A DNA stretch of 64,000 bases from Thalassotalea sp. PP2-459 (lineage in GTDB: Bacteria > Pseudomonadota > Gammaproteobacteria > Enterobacterales > Alteromonadaceae). Made by a program: the position numbers and the translations under genes. Within the stretch, counting starts at the first letter, position 1. Each line of letters begins with the position of its first letter. Location: positions 62,001 through 126,000 of the forward strand of contig NZ_MKQD01000037.1 of NCBI RefSeq assembly GCF_001913705.1, in the 5' to 3' direction. This document shows, piece after piece, positions 28,180-37,144 of the stretch. The notes under the pieces are model-generated. The model did not search any database, was not told the origin of the DNA, and was given only the letters and a program-made list of their open reading frames with translations.

Positions 28180-28349
28180 TAATAGGCCACATCCATGTAA
28201 TGTCAGTATTAAAATCAATAACAAAACATTTAGTTGCTTATTAAACATCAACTGTATAGGTTTTATTTTTAAATAAGTGTATATGTTAGGTTGCTAGGTA
28301 TTGGTTTATTGTATGCATCATAAATTATGAACCATCGCTGGAACCTGTA

Positions 28350-28952
28350 ATGGAATTACTCGCGCTTGTACTTTTTATTCTGTCATCTTCTGGAACGCCA
28401 GGGCCGAATAATGTGATGTTATTAACCTCTGGTGTAAATCATGGCTTTCGTAAAAGCCTTGCTCATGTGCTAGGTATTAATATTGGCTTTCCAGTTATGG
28501 TCATAGCGGTAGGCTTTGGTTTGGTTACGTTGTTTAGGCAATTTCCAAATATATACTTAATGATTAAAATCATCGGGATCTTATACTTATTATTTTTAGC
28601 TTATAAAATTGCCATGCTACCTGTTGAGTTTACTGCTAAAGAGAAAAAGCGGCCTTTTACCTTTATGCAAGCAGCTACGTTTCAGTGGGTTAACCCAAAA
28701 GCTTGGGTGATGGCGGTTAGCGCTATTATTGCTTTCACTTCATCCGCAAGTAGCGAAAATACGGAAGTGTTCTATATTGCAGCAGCATATTTAGTTTTTG
28801 GTTTACCTTGTTCATTATTTTGGCTAAGTATGGGATCTGGATTACAAACGGTGCTAAAAAAGCCTACATTCATTACTTGGTTTAATCGCTTTATGGCACT
28901 GATTTTAGTGTTGTCTATTGTGCCTATGATTGAATCAACGATAGTCATTTAG
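28350..28952 (+). CDS. LysE family translocator (amino acid exporter)
   Basis: The 200-residue inner-membrane protein has the LysE/RhtB signature near the N-terminus (GTPGPNNVMLLTSGVNHGF) and about six hydrophobic helices, plus FQWVNPKAWVMA in the middle. Such proteins export amino acids or homoserine lactone-like compounds by proton antiport; the substrate cannot be told here. It appears monocistronic and faces the CsgG-like gene across a hairpin. Confidence 0.93.
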   Translation: MELLALVLFILSSSGTPGPNNVMLLTSGVNHGFRKSLAHVLGINIGFPVMVIAVGFGLVTLFRQFPNIYLMIKIIGILYLLFLAYKIAMLPVEFTAKEKKRPFTFMQAATFQWVNPKAWVMAVSAIIAFTSSASSENTEVFYIAAAYLVFGLPCSLFWLSMGSGLQTVLKKPTFITWFNRFMALILVLSIVPMIESTIVI

Positions 28953-28972
28953 CTATTCAGTGTGGCGTATTT

Positions 28973-29005
28973 GCACTTTCTGTGTAGTTTAATCACAGAA
29001 AGTGC
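28973..29005. terminator. 12-bp hairpin between convergent lysE-like and csgG-like genes
   Basis: GCACTTTCTGTG (28973-28984) pairs exactly with CACAGAAAGTGC (28994-29005) around a 9-base loop. No T-tract follows on either side. Its place between two gene ends suggests termination or 3'-end protection for both mRNAs. Confidence 0.55.
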
Positions 29006-29024
29006 AAGACGTTGATAGAAAGGT

Positions 29025-29825
29025 TTACCCACCGACGGTAAGTTTTCCACCTTTCCCTAGACCACCTTCAACTTGTTGCGCTTTGTAGTTACGCAATGCC
29101 TTAACCATATGATTATATGAATCAGCGAATGCTGCGGTAATGACTTTACCTTCTGGTGTATCACTGTAACCACCAGCACCAACTAGGGCGCCAAAGAAAC
29201 CTAGACCAAATGCTTTAAAGTCCCAGTTTTTCGCATTACCGACAGAAGACGATACTTGTACACCTGAGCGGTTATCAACTAATAATAATGTAGTGGCTGC
29301 TTCGTTACTTTTAGCTCCACCAATAAGTAAGCCGCCAATACCGCCAACTAGACCACCTAAGCCGCCTGTACCTTTTTCACTAAACTGAATAGAAGGTTGC
29401 ATGGTATAATCAGCTGCTACCATTTGGCCTTTACCAAAGTTACTATTACTGCGTAATTCGCCAGAGTTCATTAGCTCACGTTCTTTGTTTACCGCAGCCA
29501 TTGCTTTACCACGCTCTACTAACACAAAGCAATTTGACTGTTGGATCATGGTGCGTAATACAGGGAGCGTACTGCCTAAATTAGGATAATGACGTTTATA
29601 ATACCCCCACCAATCTTGGTGCGTATCTTCAAAAACAGACAAAGTACCCAGTGTTTGTGTACAATTTTCTAAGCTACTATTTTGTCCTGACGATTCGCCG
29701 CCAGCAGCACCACCTGAGACAGTATTCCCTGATGACCCCCCCATAGAAGGACCTGTACTCATACAGCCAGCTAAACCAATACCCAACGCTAGAGAAAATA
29801 CTACTGTGTTTAAGGCTTTCTTCAT
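29025..29825 (-). CDS. CsgG/HfaB-like outer-membrane lipoprotein
   Basis: From the ATG at 29825, which has GGAG six bases upstream, the 266-residue protein begins MKKALNTVVFSLALGIGLAGC with lipobox LAGC. A Gly/Ser-rich linker leads into a CsgG-like core: CFVLVERGKAMAAVNKERELMNSG, then a MVAADYTMQPSIQF-type strand and a membrane-inserted Gly-rich stretch (GGLGGLVGGIGGLLIGG). CsgG proteins form curli export pores, but no csgA, csgB, csgE or csgF lies nearby, so a general role in surface or envelope structures is all that can be inferred. The adjacent upstream gene is a TonB-like protein 328 bases away. Confidence 0.8.
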   Translation of the reverse strand: MKKALNTVVFSLALGIGLAGCMSTGPSMGGSSGNTVSGGAAGGESSGQNSSLENCTQTLGTLSVFEDTHQDWWGYYKRHYPNLGSTLPVLRTMIQQSNCFVLVERGKAMAAVNKERELMNSGELRSNSNFGKGQMVAADYTMQPSIQFSEKGTGGLGGLVGGIGGLLIGGAKSNEAATTLLLVDNRSGVQVSSSVGNAKNWDFKAFGLGFFGALVGAGGYSDTPEGKVITAAFADSYNHMVKALRNYKAQQVEGGLGKGGKLTVGG

Positions 29826-30153
29826 AAAAACTCCATTCATTTACTTCCAACAACTCAAGAGAGCACCTTGGTCACGTTAGGTGGCTCCTTAAAAAACTGT
29901 ACTTATATTAGCGTTAATTGTTATTCCTTCGCTAGTTATTTTTTAACATAATCAGTAATTTCAGGTGATAAATGTACTCAAGCCATTAGACGAGAAGCTA
30001 TCTGTTTATAACTAAACGAATAAAGGCACAGCTTGTATAATTAGCCAAAGAATCGCGACTAAAAACATAAAAATTCGAGGGGTTTTAAACGTTACCTACG
30101 TACACCAGTGGAAAATAAGTGAGTATTGTTACTGTTATGTTGGCTAGAAATGC
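29826..30153. other. 328-base gap upstream of the CsgG-like gene
   Basis: It contains an imperfect hairpin at 29866-29892 (GAGC(C)ACCT arms, one bulged base) in the probable leader of the CsgG-like mRNA. Otherwise nothing recognisable. Confidence 0.5.
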
Positions 30154-30903
30154 TTATTTGCCTATTTTATTTTTGAGTTTTTTCATGTGCGCTTTAAACG
30201 CTTTATCGAATTCAGACAAACCACAAGCAAAACTCTCTCGTGATGTTAACCCTTCCATGCCAATGAATGATAAATCACGATCTACATAGCAAGTGCCATT
30301 TTCACCTTTAATTATGTTAATACCTGAGCCGAGCTGCTGAGTAGCCATTTTACGTTTTTCAGACTCATCAATCGTTACGGTTGAGTGAGGAACCAGTGCC
30401 GGCTTAGGATTAAAGATTGATCCTTTTGCTTGACCGTCCCTTAGTCGTGTAAGGTTTTCGAACATTGCTTGATCACGCTTTTCATTGATTGCTTTTATGG
30501 CACTAAATGTTTTTGTGCTTAAAGGGGACTCCAGAACCTTTTTCTTTTCAAGCATCTTATCTGGGTTACTAGCTATCGCTGGCAAAGATTGACTTTTTTC
30601 TTGTTTAACAGTTGTAGAGGTTGGAATATCGGCTTTAGGTGTAACAGATACATCAGCAACACGTTTTTTAGTAGTTTCGGTTACGCGTTTATTATCTTTT
30701 TTTATTTGAGCACTTTTAGCAGGTTGCTCAGAAGGCTTTAACGGCGTTTCTTTTACTTGTGGTCGTCGATATAAATAACTTTTTATTGGTTTTACTTGGT
30801 CAATGGTTTTATCAATACTCACCTTTGCTTGACTAACCACCCATAATAAAATCAGGTGAATAGCTATGGAGAATAATAAAGCTGGATAAATTCCTTTTAA
30901 CAC
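30154..30903 (-). CDS. TonB-like single-pass membrane protein, function unknown
   Basis: The 249-residue protein has one N-terminal membrane helix (about 7-25, LLFSIAIHLILLWVV), then a long Lys/Pro/Thr-rich, probably extended periplasmic region (30-150), and a small C-terminal domain with two cysteines (C205 and C227). That layout resembles TonB/TolA N-termini, and the His in the helix (SIAIHLILL) recalls TonB, but I cannot identify a TonB C-terminal domain. No ExbB/ExbD genes adjoin it. Confidence 0.6.
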   Translation of the reverse strand: MLKGIYPALLFSIAIHLILLWVVSQAKVSIDKTIDQVKPIKSYLYRRPQVKETPLKPSEQPAKSAQIKKDNKRVTETTKKRVADVSVTPKADIPTSTTVKQEKSQSLPAIASNPDKMLEKKKVLESPLSTKTFSAIKAINEKRDQAMFENLTRLRDGQAKGSIFNPKPALVPHSTVTIDESEKRKMATQQLGSGINIIKGENGTCYVDRDLSFIGMEGLTSRESFACGLSEFDKAFKAHMKKLKNKIGK

Positions 30904-31209
30904 TATTTACATTATCGTTAATTACACTGTAACGATAGACCCCCTTGTTGAGTCTTAGTTCCAGATAATAATGAATTTTTTAGTTTTCTGTGTTTTAAGT
31001 CAGTGATAATAATCTAAAAAATTATATAGGGCTGATGATGTTAATAACGTGCTTATTTTTAGCTGATATTCATCGAAAACTAAAATGGCATTTTTGTGTC
31101 AAGAAAACGTCAATAACCAGCTTTTCATGTAGTAATTACATATGATAGTAGCGCGTTAAAGACGTTTTTCCTCTATACTTATATTACTCATTCACCGCGT
31201 GAGAAAGCG
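30904..31209. other. 306-base divergent gap between the TonB-like gene and yacL
   Basis: No gene seen. It must hold leftward and rightward promoters; TATACT at 31174-31179 is a possible -10 for yacL but lacks a -35 at the right spacing. Confidence 0.5.
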
Positions 31210-31590
31210 ATGGAATACGATTTTATTCATGATCCTATTACAGGACAGGCGACAGCCAACTTTTCTTTAGACCACCAATTATTAGGGCCTTGGCTAGAAA
31301 CTGAAATTGGCAGTGATGTTGATAAATTATCAAATATATTAAGTGCAATTAAACGTATTGAGCAAGGCAAAGAACAAGAATTAATGTTTATGGGGAGTGA
31401 ATACACACTAACGCTGAACAGCCAAGATGCCGAGGTAAACACGAACGTGATGCTTAATGGTGAAGTGATTATGCCAGATGAACTAGCGGTTGATGCGTTA
31501 CAGTTTGACTTTCAAGAAGGAGTGAGTTGCGGCGTTGATGATTTACGCTATATATTATTGTCTTGGGAGCAGTTTATCAAAACTAACTAA
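31210..31590 (+). CDS. yacL: YacL family protein (UPF0231)
   Basis: A 126-residue protein of the UPF0231 family, recognised by MEYDFIHDPITGQATANFS, the central LMFMGSEYTL segment and the end CGVDDLRYILLSWEQFI. Function is unknown. In E. coli yacL directly follows acnB on the same strand; here about 3.7 kb with four genes separate it from an inverted acnB, which marks the limits of a rearranged segment. Confidence 0.92.
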   Translation: MEYDFIHDPITGQATANFSLDHQLLGPWLETEIGSDVDKLSNILSAIKRIEQGKEQELMFMGSEYTLTLNSQDAEVNTNVMLNGEVIMPDELAVDALQFDFQEGVSCGVDDLRYILLSWEQFIKTN

Positions 31591-31877
31591 AATCAAATTG
31601 AATTATCTCATTTTATTTAATGATATTGTCATCACAATAACAATAAGTTAACAAAAAATGTGTTGTACGTGAGTGTGGTATTCAGCTATATACTGCGATT
31701 TAAGCGTATGTTGAACTGTAAATCGTGATGATACATTCCTTGCCTTTTCTGTTTTATTTATCATTTCAACCTTCGTTGTCAACATTATAGTGTTGAACCT
31801 GAAAGAGAAATAAATGTAACTATTTGACAATAGTGGTAATACTGTTCATCTTATATTCTCATGTCTTACGATTAATT

Positions 31878-31919
31878 AATCTGTGGATTTTAGCAATCAT
31901 GAGATAATATCCGCAGATT
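31878..31919 (+). repeat. imperfect 15-bp inverted repeat
   Basis: AATCTGTGGATTTTA (31878-31892) pairs with TAATATCCGCAGATT (31905-31919) with two non-Watson-Crick positions and a 12-base loop. A T-rich but interrupted stretch follows, so it could end the yacL transcript; it could also be an operator for the next gene. Confidence 0.65.
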
Positions 31920-32023
31920 TTGCTATGTTTTTTAAAGTATTCAAATAAAGTTGAAGCGTTTAATGGGTACTGTTTAAAACGGTGTGAATACTATAATCAG
32001 CATATAGGCAATTATGCCAATGC

Positions 32024-32030
32024 AGGAGGT
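32024..32030 (+). promoter_or_regulatory. strong ribosome binding site deciding the start
   Basis: AGGAGGT lies nine bases before the ATG at 32040 and fixes that start over the ATG at 31920. Confidence 0.85.
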
Positions 32031-32039
32031 CATCTTTTA

Positions 32040-33191
32040 ATGTTTTTAAAAACAATATTAAAGCGTCAGTTTTTATTGATTGTTATCTTACTTTCTCAGC
32101 AAAGCTATGCTTTAGATTCACACCCGCTTGATACTCAAACCTATGCTGAAAAATTTACGACGGAACTTGTCACAAATGATATTAATGTTCCTTGGGGTAT
32201 GGTGCAATTGCCAAGTGGCGAACTGTTAGTAACAGAACGCAGTGGAACCTTATATCTTGTTGTTCCTTCAACAGGTAAAAAACATACCATATCTGGGTTG
32301 CCTCCTATTGATGCAAATGGGCAAGGAGGTTTACTTGATATTGCTTTACATCCAAATTATCAAAAACACCCTTGGCTTTATTTTACTTATGCAAGTCCGG
32401 CTGGTAAGCCTGAAGGAAGTCATACCGCATTAGCTCGTGCTAAATTGTCAGCAAATAAGCAAGCACTTGTTGATGTGGAGGTGCTTTATAAAGCAACAGA
32501 GAACACAACTCGTGGCCAACATTATGGTAGTAGAATTGCCTTTGATGCTCACGGTTATGTGTATTTTTCAATTGGAGATCGTGGCGCTCGTGATGAAAAT
32601 CCGCAAGATTTAACTCGTGATGCAGGAAAAATCCTCCGCTTACATCTTGATGGGCAGGTGCCTGAAGATAATCCTTTTGTAAGCAATAGCAAGGCAAAGG
32701 CTGCCGTTTATAGTTATGGTCATAGGAACCCTCAAGGGTTAGTTTACCGATATGATACTCAACAGCTCTGGTCGCATGAACATGGACCTCGAGGGGGGGA
32801 TGAACTAAATTTAATCGAAAAAGGTGGTAATTATGGTTGGCCTGTTGTTAGTCATGGCGTTAATTACAATGGCACTATTTTTACACAATTGACCGAAAAG
32901 GAAGGAATGGTTCAACCGAAATTATACTGGAAGCCGTCAATAGCACCTTCTGCCTTTATTCATGTGTCCACAGATGTTTTTCCTCGTTTAAAAGGGAAGC
33001 TATTATTAGGTTCGATGAAGTTTGGGTATATTGTCGCTATTGAGATGAATGAACAACAAAGTATTAGCCAATACCAGTTATTAAAAGGTGTAGGGCGAGT
33101 TAGAAGTCTGCTTCAAGGTCATGATGGCAATATTTATATCGGCTTAGATGGTGAAGGTGTTCATAAAATTGTCGCATCAAAAACGGAATAA
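32040..33191 (+). CDS. PQQ-dependent aldose sugar dehydrogenase (YliI-like)
   Basis: Periplasmic soluble quinoprotein of the glucose/sorbosone dehydrogenase family. From 32040 it is 383 residues with a signal peptide ending near residue 22 (LLSQQSYA). The beta-propeller shows PWGMVQLPSGELLVTERSG, then GQGGLLDIALHPNY, then HGPRGGDELNLIEKGGNYGWP, all family hallmarks. Oxidation of aldoses would feed electrons to quinone if PQQ is available. It is 18 bases upstream of a hybrid kinase gene with SD-like AAGGA, so they may be cotranscribed. Confidence 0.9.
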   Translation: MFLKTILKRQFLLIVILLSQQSYALDSHPLDTQTYAEKFTTELVTNDINVPWGMVQLPSGELLVTERSGTLYLVVPSTGKKHTISGLPPIDANGQGGLLDIALHPNYQKHPWLYFTYASPAGKPEGSHTALARAKLSANKQALVDVEVLYKATENTTRGQHYGSRIAFDAHGYVYFSIGDRGARDENPQDLTRDAGKILRLHLDGQVPEDNPFVSNSKAKAAVYSYGHRNPQGLVYRYDTQQLWSHEHGPRGGDELNLIEKGGNYGWPVVSHGVNYNGTIFTQLTEKEGMVQPKLYWKPSIAPSAFIHVSTDVFPRLKGKLLLGSMKFGYIVAIEMNEQQSISQYQLLKGVGRVRSLLQGHDGNIYIGLDGEGVHKIVASKTE

Positions 33192-33209
33192 GTATAAAAG
33201 GATTTAACC

Positions 33210-36200
33210 ATGAGTGAATTAACGTTAACGCAAAAGGTGAGAAAGCGTAATATTATTGCGTTATGTTTTTTTGCATTGTTAGCAACGTTATCATATGCAC
33301 TTACAAGTAATGTTATTAAACAACAGCAGCATGATGCGCGTATTATTAATGTTGCTGGAATGCAACGTATGTTGTCACAAAAAATAGCATTGCACATTCA
33401 TGAATATTCAAGGTCCGTAGAGAAGAACCAAGACGCACCGAACATCACTCAACTTCTGCAAGCCGCAACCTTAAAAATCAATGAAAACCAGCAGTTCCTA
33501 ACAAATACTATTTTAGCGAATGATGATTTGTTTTCTGAAAAATTAACTCGGTTTTATTTTGATCCCCCTTTAGATCTTAATAAACGAATCACCCTCTTAA
33601 ATAAACATGTTTCGGCGGTATTAGCATTACGAAATATAGATGAAATTAACGCCTATATTGCAACATATCTACCAGCTCAAATGATAGAAAATTTACTTAG
33701 TGACTTAAACAAAACTGTCACTTTAATTGAGCAACAAGCACAAGAAAGAGTCGCGCTAACCATTAAATTAAAAACAGTCACCTGGTTCCTTAGTATTGGC
33801 GCGCTCATTATTGCTTACATTGTCTTATTTAGACCTACTCAGAAAGCACTTAAAAAAAATTATACTGAGCTATTACAGGCTAAAAATGAGAGTGCTGAGT
33901 ATCAATTTGCTATCAACCGCCATGCTGTTGTTTACAAAATTGATCAGCAAGGTCTGTTAACTTATGTAAACCAAAATTTCTTGAAATTCTACGGCTATCA
34001 AGAACATGAATCGATAGGTTTAAATGTTTTTTCTATTTGCTCTGAAGACTACTCTAAGGAAGCTTTTTCAACAATTTTTGCAACCTGTCTTAAAGAAGGC
34101 TATTGGCATGGACAGTCGATTAATATAGATAAAAAAGGTCGAATTTTATGGTTTGATACCACCATAGTAGCGTTGAAAAACGAACATGATGAGCAAGGTA
34201 AGATTGAAAACTTTATTGTTATTCAAAATGACATAGCAGAGCAGAAAAAAACAGAATTAGCTCTTAGTGAACTACATCGTATCACCTCAAACACTTCACT
34301 TACTTTTGATAAAAAAATTACAGAGTTGCTTACTTTAGGAAGTAAATTGTTTAATTTACCGTTCGGCATTTTAAGTGAAATAAAAGAAGATCAATACACT
34401 ATTCTTCACTGTATATCACCGAATGGAGAATTAGCATCTGGTGCTCAGTTTAGTTTTGATGATACATACTGCTGGCATACCTACTTAGCTAACGAACCTA
34501 AAGCTTTTCATCATGTTGGCGAAAGTGAAATACGTGAACATCCCTGTTATGAAAACTTTTCTTTAGAAAGTTATATAGGTGTACCAATATATGTTGAAGA
34601 AAAACGTTTCGGTACACTAAATTTTTCAAGCCCTGAACCGGCAGAACATCCATTTAGTGAGCAAGAACTAGAGCTGATCCAACTTATCGGCAATTGGGTA
34701 GGTGCAGAATATACACGACAATTGCAACAAAAACGTATGCTAGAGCAACAAAGAATGATGGAGCAAATGGCACATCAAGCTCGTATTGGTGCATGGGAAG
34801 TTGATGTAATCAATGAAACTTTACATTGGTCAGCAATGACAAAAATGATCCATGAAGTGAGTGATAATTATCAGCCAAATTTGCATACCGCCATTGAGTT
34901 TTATAAAAAAGGGGATAGTAGAGACCGTATTGAAGAAGCATTACAAACTGTTACTGAAAAAGGTGGCTCGTTTAATGTTGAGTGTCAAATTGTTACGGCA
35001 ACAGGGCAAGAAATATGGGTTGTAGCCCGTGGTACTGCTGAGCACACAAACGGAACTTGCGTTAGAGTGTTTGGCTCTATCCAAGATGTATCAGAGCGTG
35101 TGCGCGCGGCAGAAGAAATTAAAGGTTTTAATCAGCGGATGACACTGGCAGCCGATTCTGCAGGTATTGGTGTTTGGGAATATGATGTCGTGAATAATGT
35201 ACTGAAGTGGGATGATTGGATGTGCAAACTATATGCCATTGATCGTAATACATTTTCAGGCGGCATTGAGGTTTGGGAAAACAGTATTCACCCAGACGAT
35301 AAAGCACGTGTTCAGGAAGCATTTAACAAATCAAATATCGCCGATCAAAAACTTGAAATTCAGTTTAAAATCATTTGGCCATCAGGTGAGGTAAGACACA
35401 TTCAAGCGGCTGCTCTCGCATTAGTTGATATAAACGGTAATACAAAAGCATTAATTGGGGTGAATTACGACATTACAGAACGCGTTGAAAATGAAATAGC
35501 ACTTACGCAAGCTAAACTTCAAGCGGAGTCTGCAGCCAATGCCAAAAATGAGTTTCTTGCCAGTATGAGTCACGAAATTCGCACACCCATGAATGGCGTG
35601 ATAGGGATGTTAGATCTATTACAAGATACCAAGCTTGATATCGATCAAAGTCAGCGGGTTAGAATCGCGCAAGAAAGTGCTAACTCTTTATTAACGTTAA
35701 TTAATGATATTTTAGATTTTTCAAAAGTTGATGCAGGAAAGCTAGATTTAGAACATATTTCTTTCAATATAATTGACACGCTTACCAGCTTTATTCGTTC
35801 TATGTCTCTGCAAGCACAACAGAAAGGGCTTGAATTAATCTTGGATGCAACAGAGGTCGAGCAATGTTTAGTGATGGGCGATCCTAATCGTATTCGTCAA
35901 ATTTTGATAAATTTAGTCGCAAACGCGATTAAATTTACCGAACAAGGTGAAGTAGTTGTCAGTGTAGCCCTTAATGAAGCCACGGATACAGATTATAAAT
36001 TAACGATATCGGTAAAAGATACCGGTATTGGCATACCGACAGAACGCCAAACAAAGTTATTTAATGTATTCGAACAATTAGATGCATCAACTACTCGCCA
36101 GTATGGCGGTACAGGCTTAGGTTTAGCAATCGTGAAAAAGCTTTGTCTACAAATGAAAGGAGATATTCGAGTTGTCAGTGAGCATGATCAAGGAAGCGAG

Positions 36201-37118
36201 TTTATTTGCCACTTATTGTTAAACAAAGCGACAGATACATTACCGGTAAAACCCGCGAGTACTAAGATAAATTCAGTGTTAGTTGTCGATAAAAATCGTA
36301 CCGCAGGCGAGGTGCTTTGTCGTCAATTAAACCATTGGCAGATCAATACGCAGTATGCTGCAGATGGAAATCAAGCAATAAAGATGTGCGAGCAACTTGT
36401 TGCATTTGAAAAGCCGCTATTTGATGTAATATTAATCGATGTTGAATTATCACAAGTTGATGGACGTCATCTTATTGAACGGTTAGACGCGGATAGTCGC
36501 TTTGATGCCGTAAATATCATTATTATGACACCTGTGAATATGCCAAGTATTGTTAGTCCTTTTATGGCTTTGAATGTACACCAACACATCACAAAACCAG
36601 TGACAACAGATGCTCTTTTATCAATTGTTAATGCTGACAATAAAGATGTTGATAATGAGCTGATTAACACGGCTTCTCATGATGAGGAACACACTGACGT
36701 TTCGAATAAACCAAATTCTGAGGTTTGTAATCCCCGCGTATTATTAGTCGAAGATAACCGTATCAACCAAGCGGTTGCCAAAGGCGTATTAACTAAATTG
36801 GGTATTGAATGTGAGGTTGCACAACATGGCGTGGAAGCTTTAGCGACATTAAAAAGTTTTGATAATGACTACTTTCAGTTGATTTTGATGGACTGCCAAA
36901 TGCCGGAAATGGACGGTTATCAAGCTACGGAGGCGATACGTGCAGGAGAGGCAGGTATGACCTACCAAACGATTCCTATCGTTGCGATGACAGCTAACGC
37001 AATGAAAGGAGACCGAGAAAAATGCTTAGCTGCAGGAATGGATGAGTATATCACCAAACCGATAAACCAAAACAAGGTGAAATCGGTTCTCTCGCAATAC
37101 GTTTCTACCGTTGAATAA
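33210..37118 (+). CDS. hybrid sensor histidine kinase with PilJ/NarX-like, PAS, GAF and two REC domains
   Basis: A 1302-residue membrane kinase. Layout: helix 14-32, periplasmic sensor with INVAGMQRMLSQKI (type IV pili methyl-accepting/NarX-like domain, to ~188), helix 189-207, PAS ~230-345, GAF ~360-500, PAS ~520-630, PAS ~635-755, HisKA with H788 (MSHEIRTPMNG), HATPase (DTGIGIP, GTGLGLAI), REC1 with D1077 and REC2 with D1228. REC1 has D1027-K1028 where the metal-binding acidic pair is normal, so it may be degenerate; REC2 is canonical. No Hpt domain is present, so an external phosphotransfer partner is expected. Ligand unknown. Confidence 0.93.
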   Translation: MSELTLTQKVRKRNIIALCFFALLATLSYALTSNVIKQQQHDARIINVAGMQRMLSQKIALHIHEYSRSVEKNQDAPNITQLLQAATLKINENQQFLTNTILANDDLFSEKLTRFYFDPPLDLNKRITLLNKHVSAVLALRNIDEINAYIATYLPAQMIENLLSDLNKTVTLIEQQAQERVALTIKLKTVTWFLSIGALIIAYIVLFRPTQKALKKNYTELLQAKNESAEYQFAINRHAVVYKIDQQGLLTYVNQNFLKFYGYQEHESIGLNVFSICSEDYSKEAFSTIFATCLKEGYWHGQSINIDKKGRILWFDTTIVALKNEHDEQGKIENFIVIQNDIAEQKKTELALSELHRITSNTSLTFDKKITELLTLGSKLFNLPFGILSEIKEDQYTILHCISPNGELASGAQFSFDDTYCWHTYLANEPKAFHHVGESEIREHPCYENFSLESYIGVPIYVEEKRFGTLNFSSPEPAEHPFSEQELELIQLIGNWVGAEYTRQLQQKRMLEQQRMMEQMAHQARIGAWEVDVINETLHWSAMTKMIHEVSDNYQPNLHTAIEFYKKGDSRDRIEEALQTVTEKGGSFNVECQIVTATGQEIWVVARGTAEHTNGTCVRVFGSIQDVSERVRAAEEIKGFNQRMTLAADSAGIGVWEYDVVNNVLKWDDWMCKLYAIDRNTFSGGIEVWENSIHPDDKARVQEAFNKSNIADQKLEIQFKIIWPSGEVRHIQAAALALVDINGNTKALIGVNYDITERVENEIALTQAKLQAESAANAKNEFLASMSHEIRTPMNGVIGMLDLLQDTKLDIDQSQRVRIAQESANSLLTLINDILDFSKVDAGKLDLEHISFNIIDTLTSFIRSMSLQAQQKGLELILDATEVEQCLVMGDPNRIRQILINLVANAIKFTEQGEVVVSVALNEATDTDYKLTISVKDTGIGIPTERQTKLFNVFEQLDASTTRQYGGTGLGLAIVKKLCLQMKGDIRVVSEHDQGSEFICHLLLNKATDTLPVKPASTKINSVLVVDKNRTAGEVLCRQLNHWQINTQYAADGNQAIKMCEQLVAFEKPLFDVILIDVELSQVDGRHLIERLDADSRFDAVNIIIMTPVNMPSIVSPFMALNVHQHITKPVTTDALLSIVNADNKDVDNELINTASHDEEHTDVSNKPNSEVCNPRVLLVEDNRINQAVAKGVLTKLGIECEVAQHGVEALATLKSFDNDYFQLILMDCQMPEMDGYQATEAIRAGEAGMTYQTIPIVAMTANAMKGDREKCLAAGMDEYITKPINQNKVKSVLSQYVSTVE

Positions 37119-37144
37119 AGTGTATTAATTTAGAGTAAATACTA

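Larger units (their letters stand above)
31591..32039. other. 449-base gap before the sugar dehydrogenase gene
   Basis: It holds two inverted repeats: TCAACA/TGTTGA (31779-31796, 6-bp arms) and the longer imperfect one at 31878-31919. The reading frame from 31920 extends into this gap but lacks a ribosome binding site until 32024. Confidence 0.55.

Noticed and set aside
28973-29005. Attachment site or insertion-element end
   Set aside because: A single hairpin between convergent genes is better explained as a transcript end; no direct repeats flank it.
29025-29825. Curli secretion locus
   Set aside because: No csgA, csgB, csgE or csgF gene is present near the CsgG-like gene.
31648-31830. 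60-codon minus-strand frame between yacL and the dehydrogenase gene
   Set aside because: Low-complexity composition and no start context.
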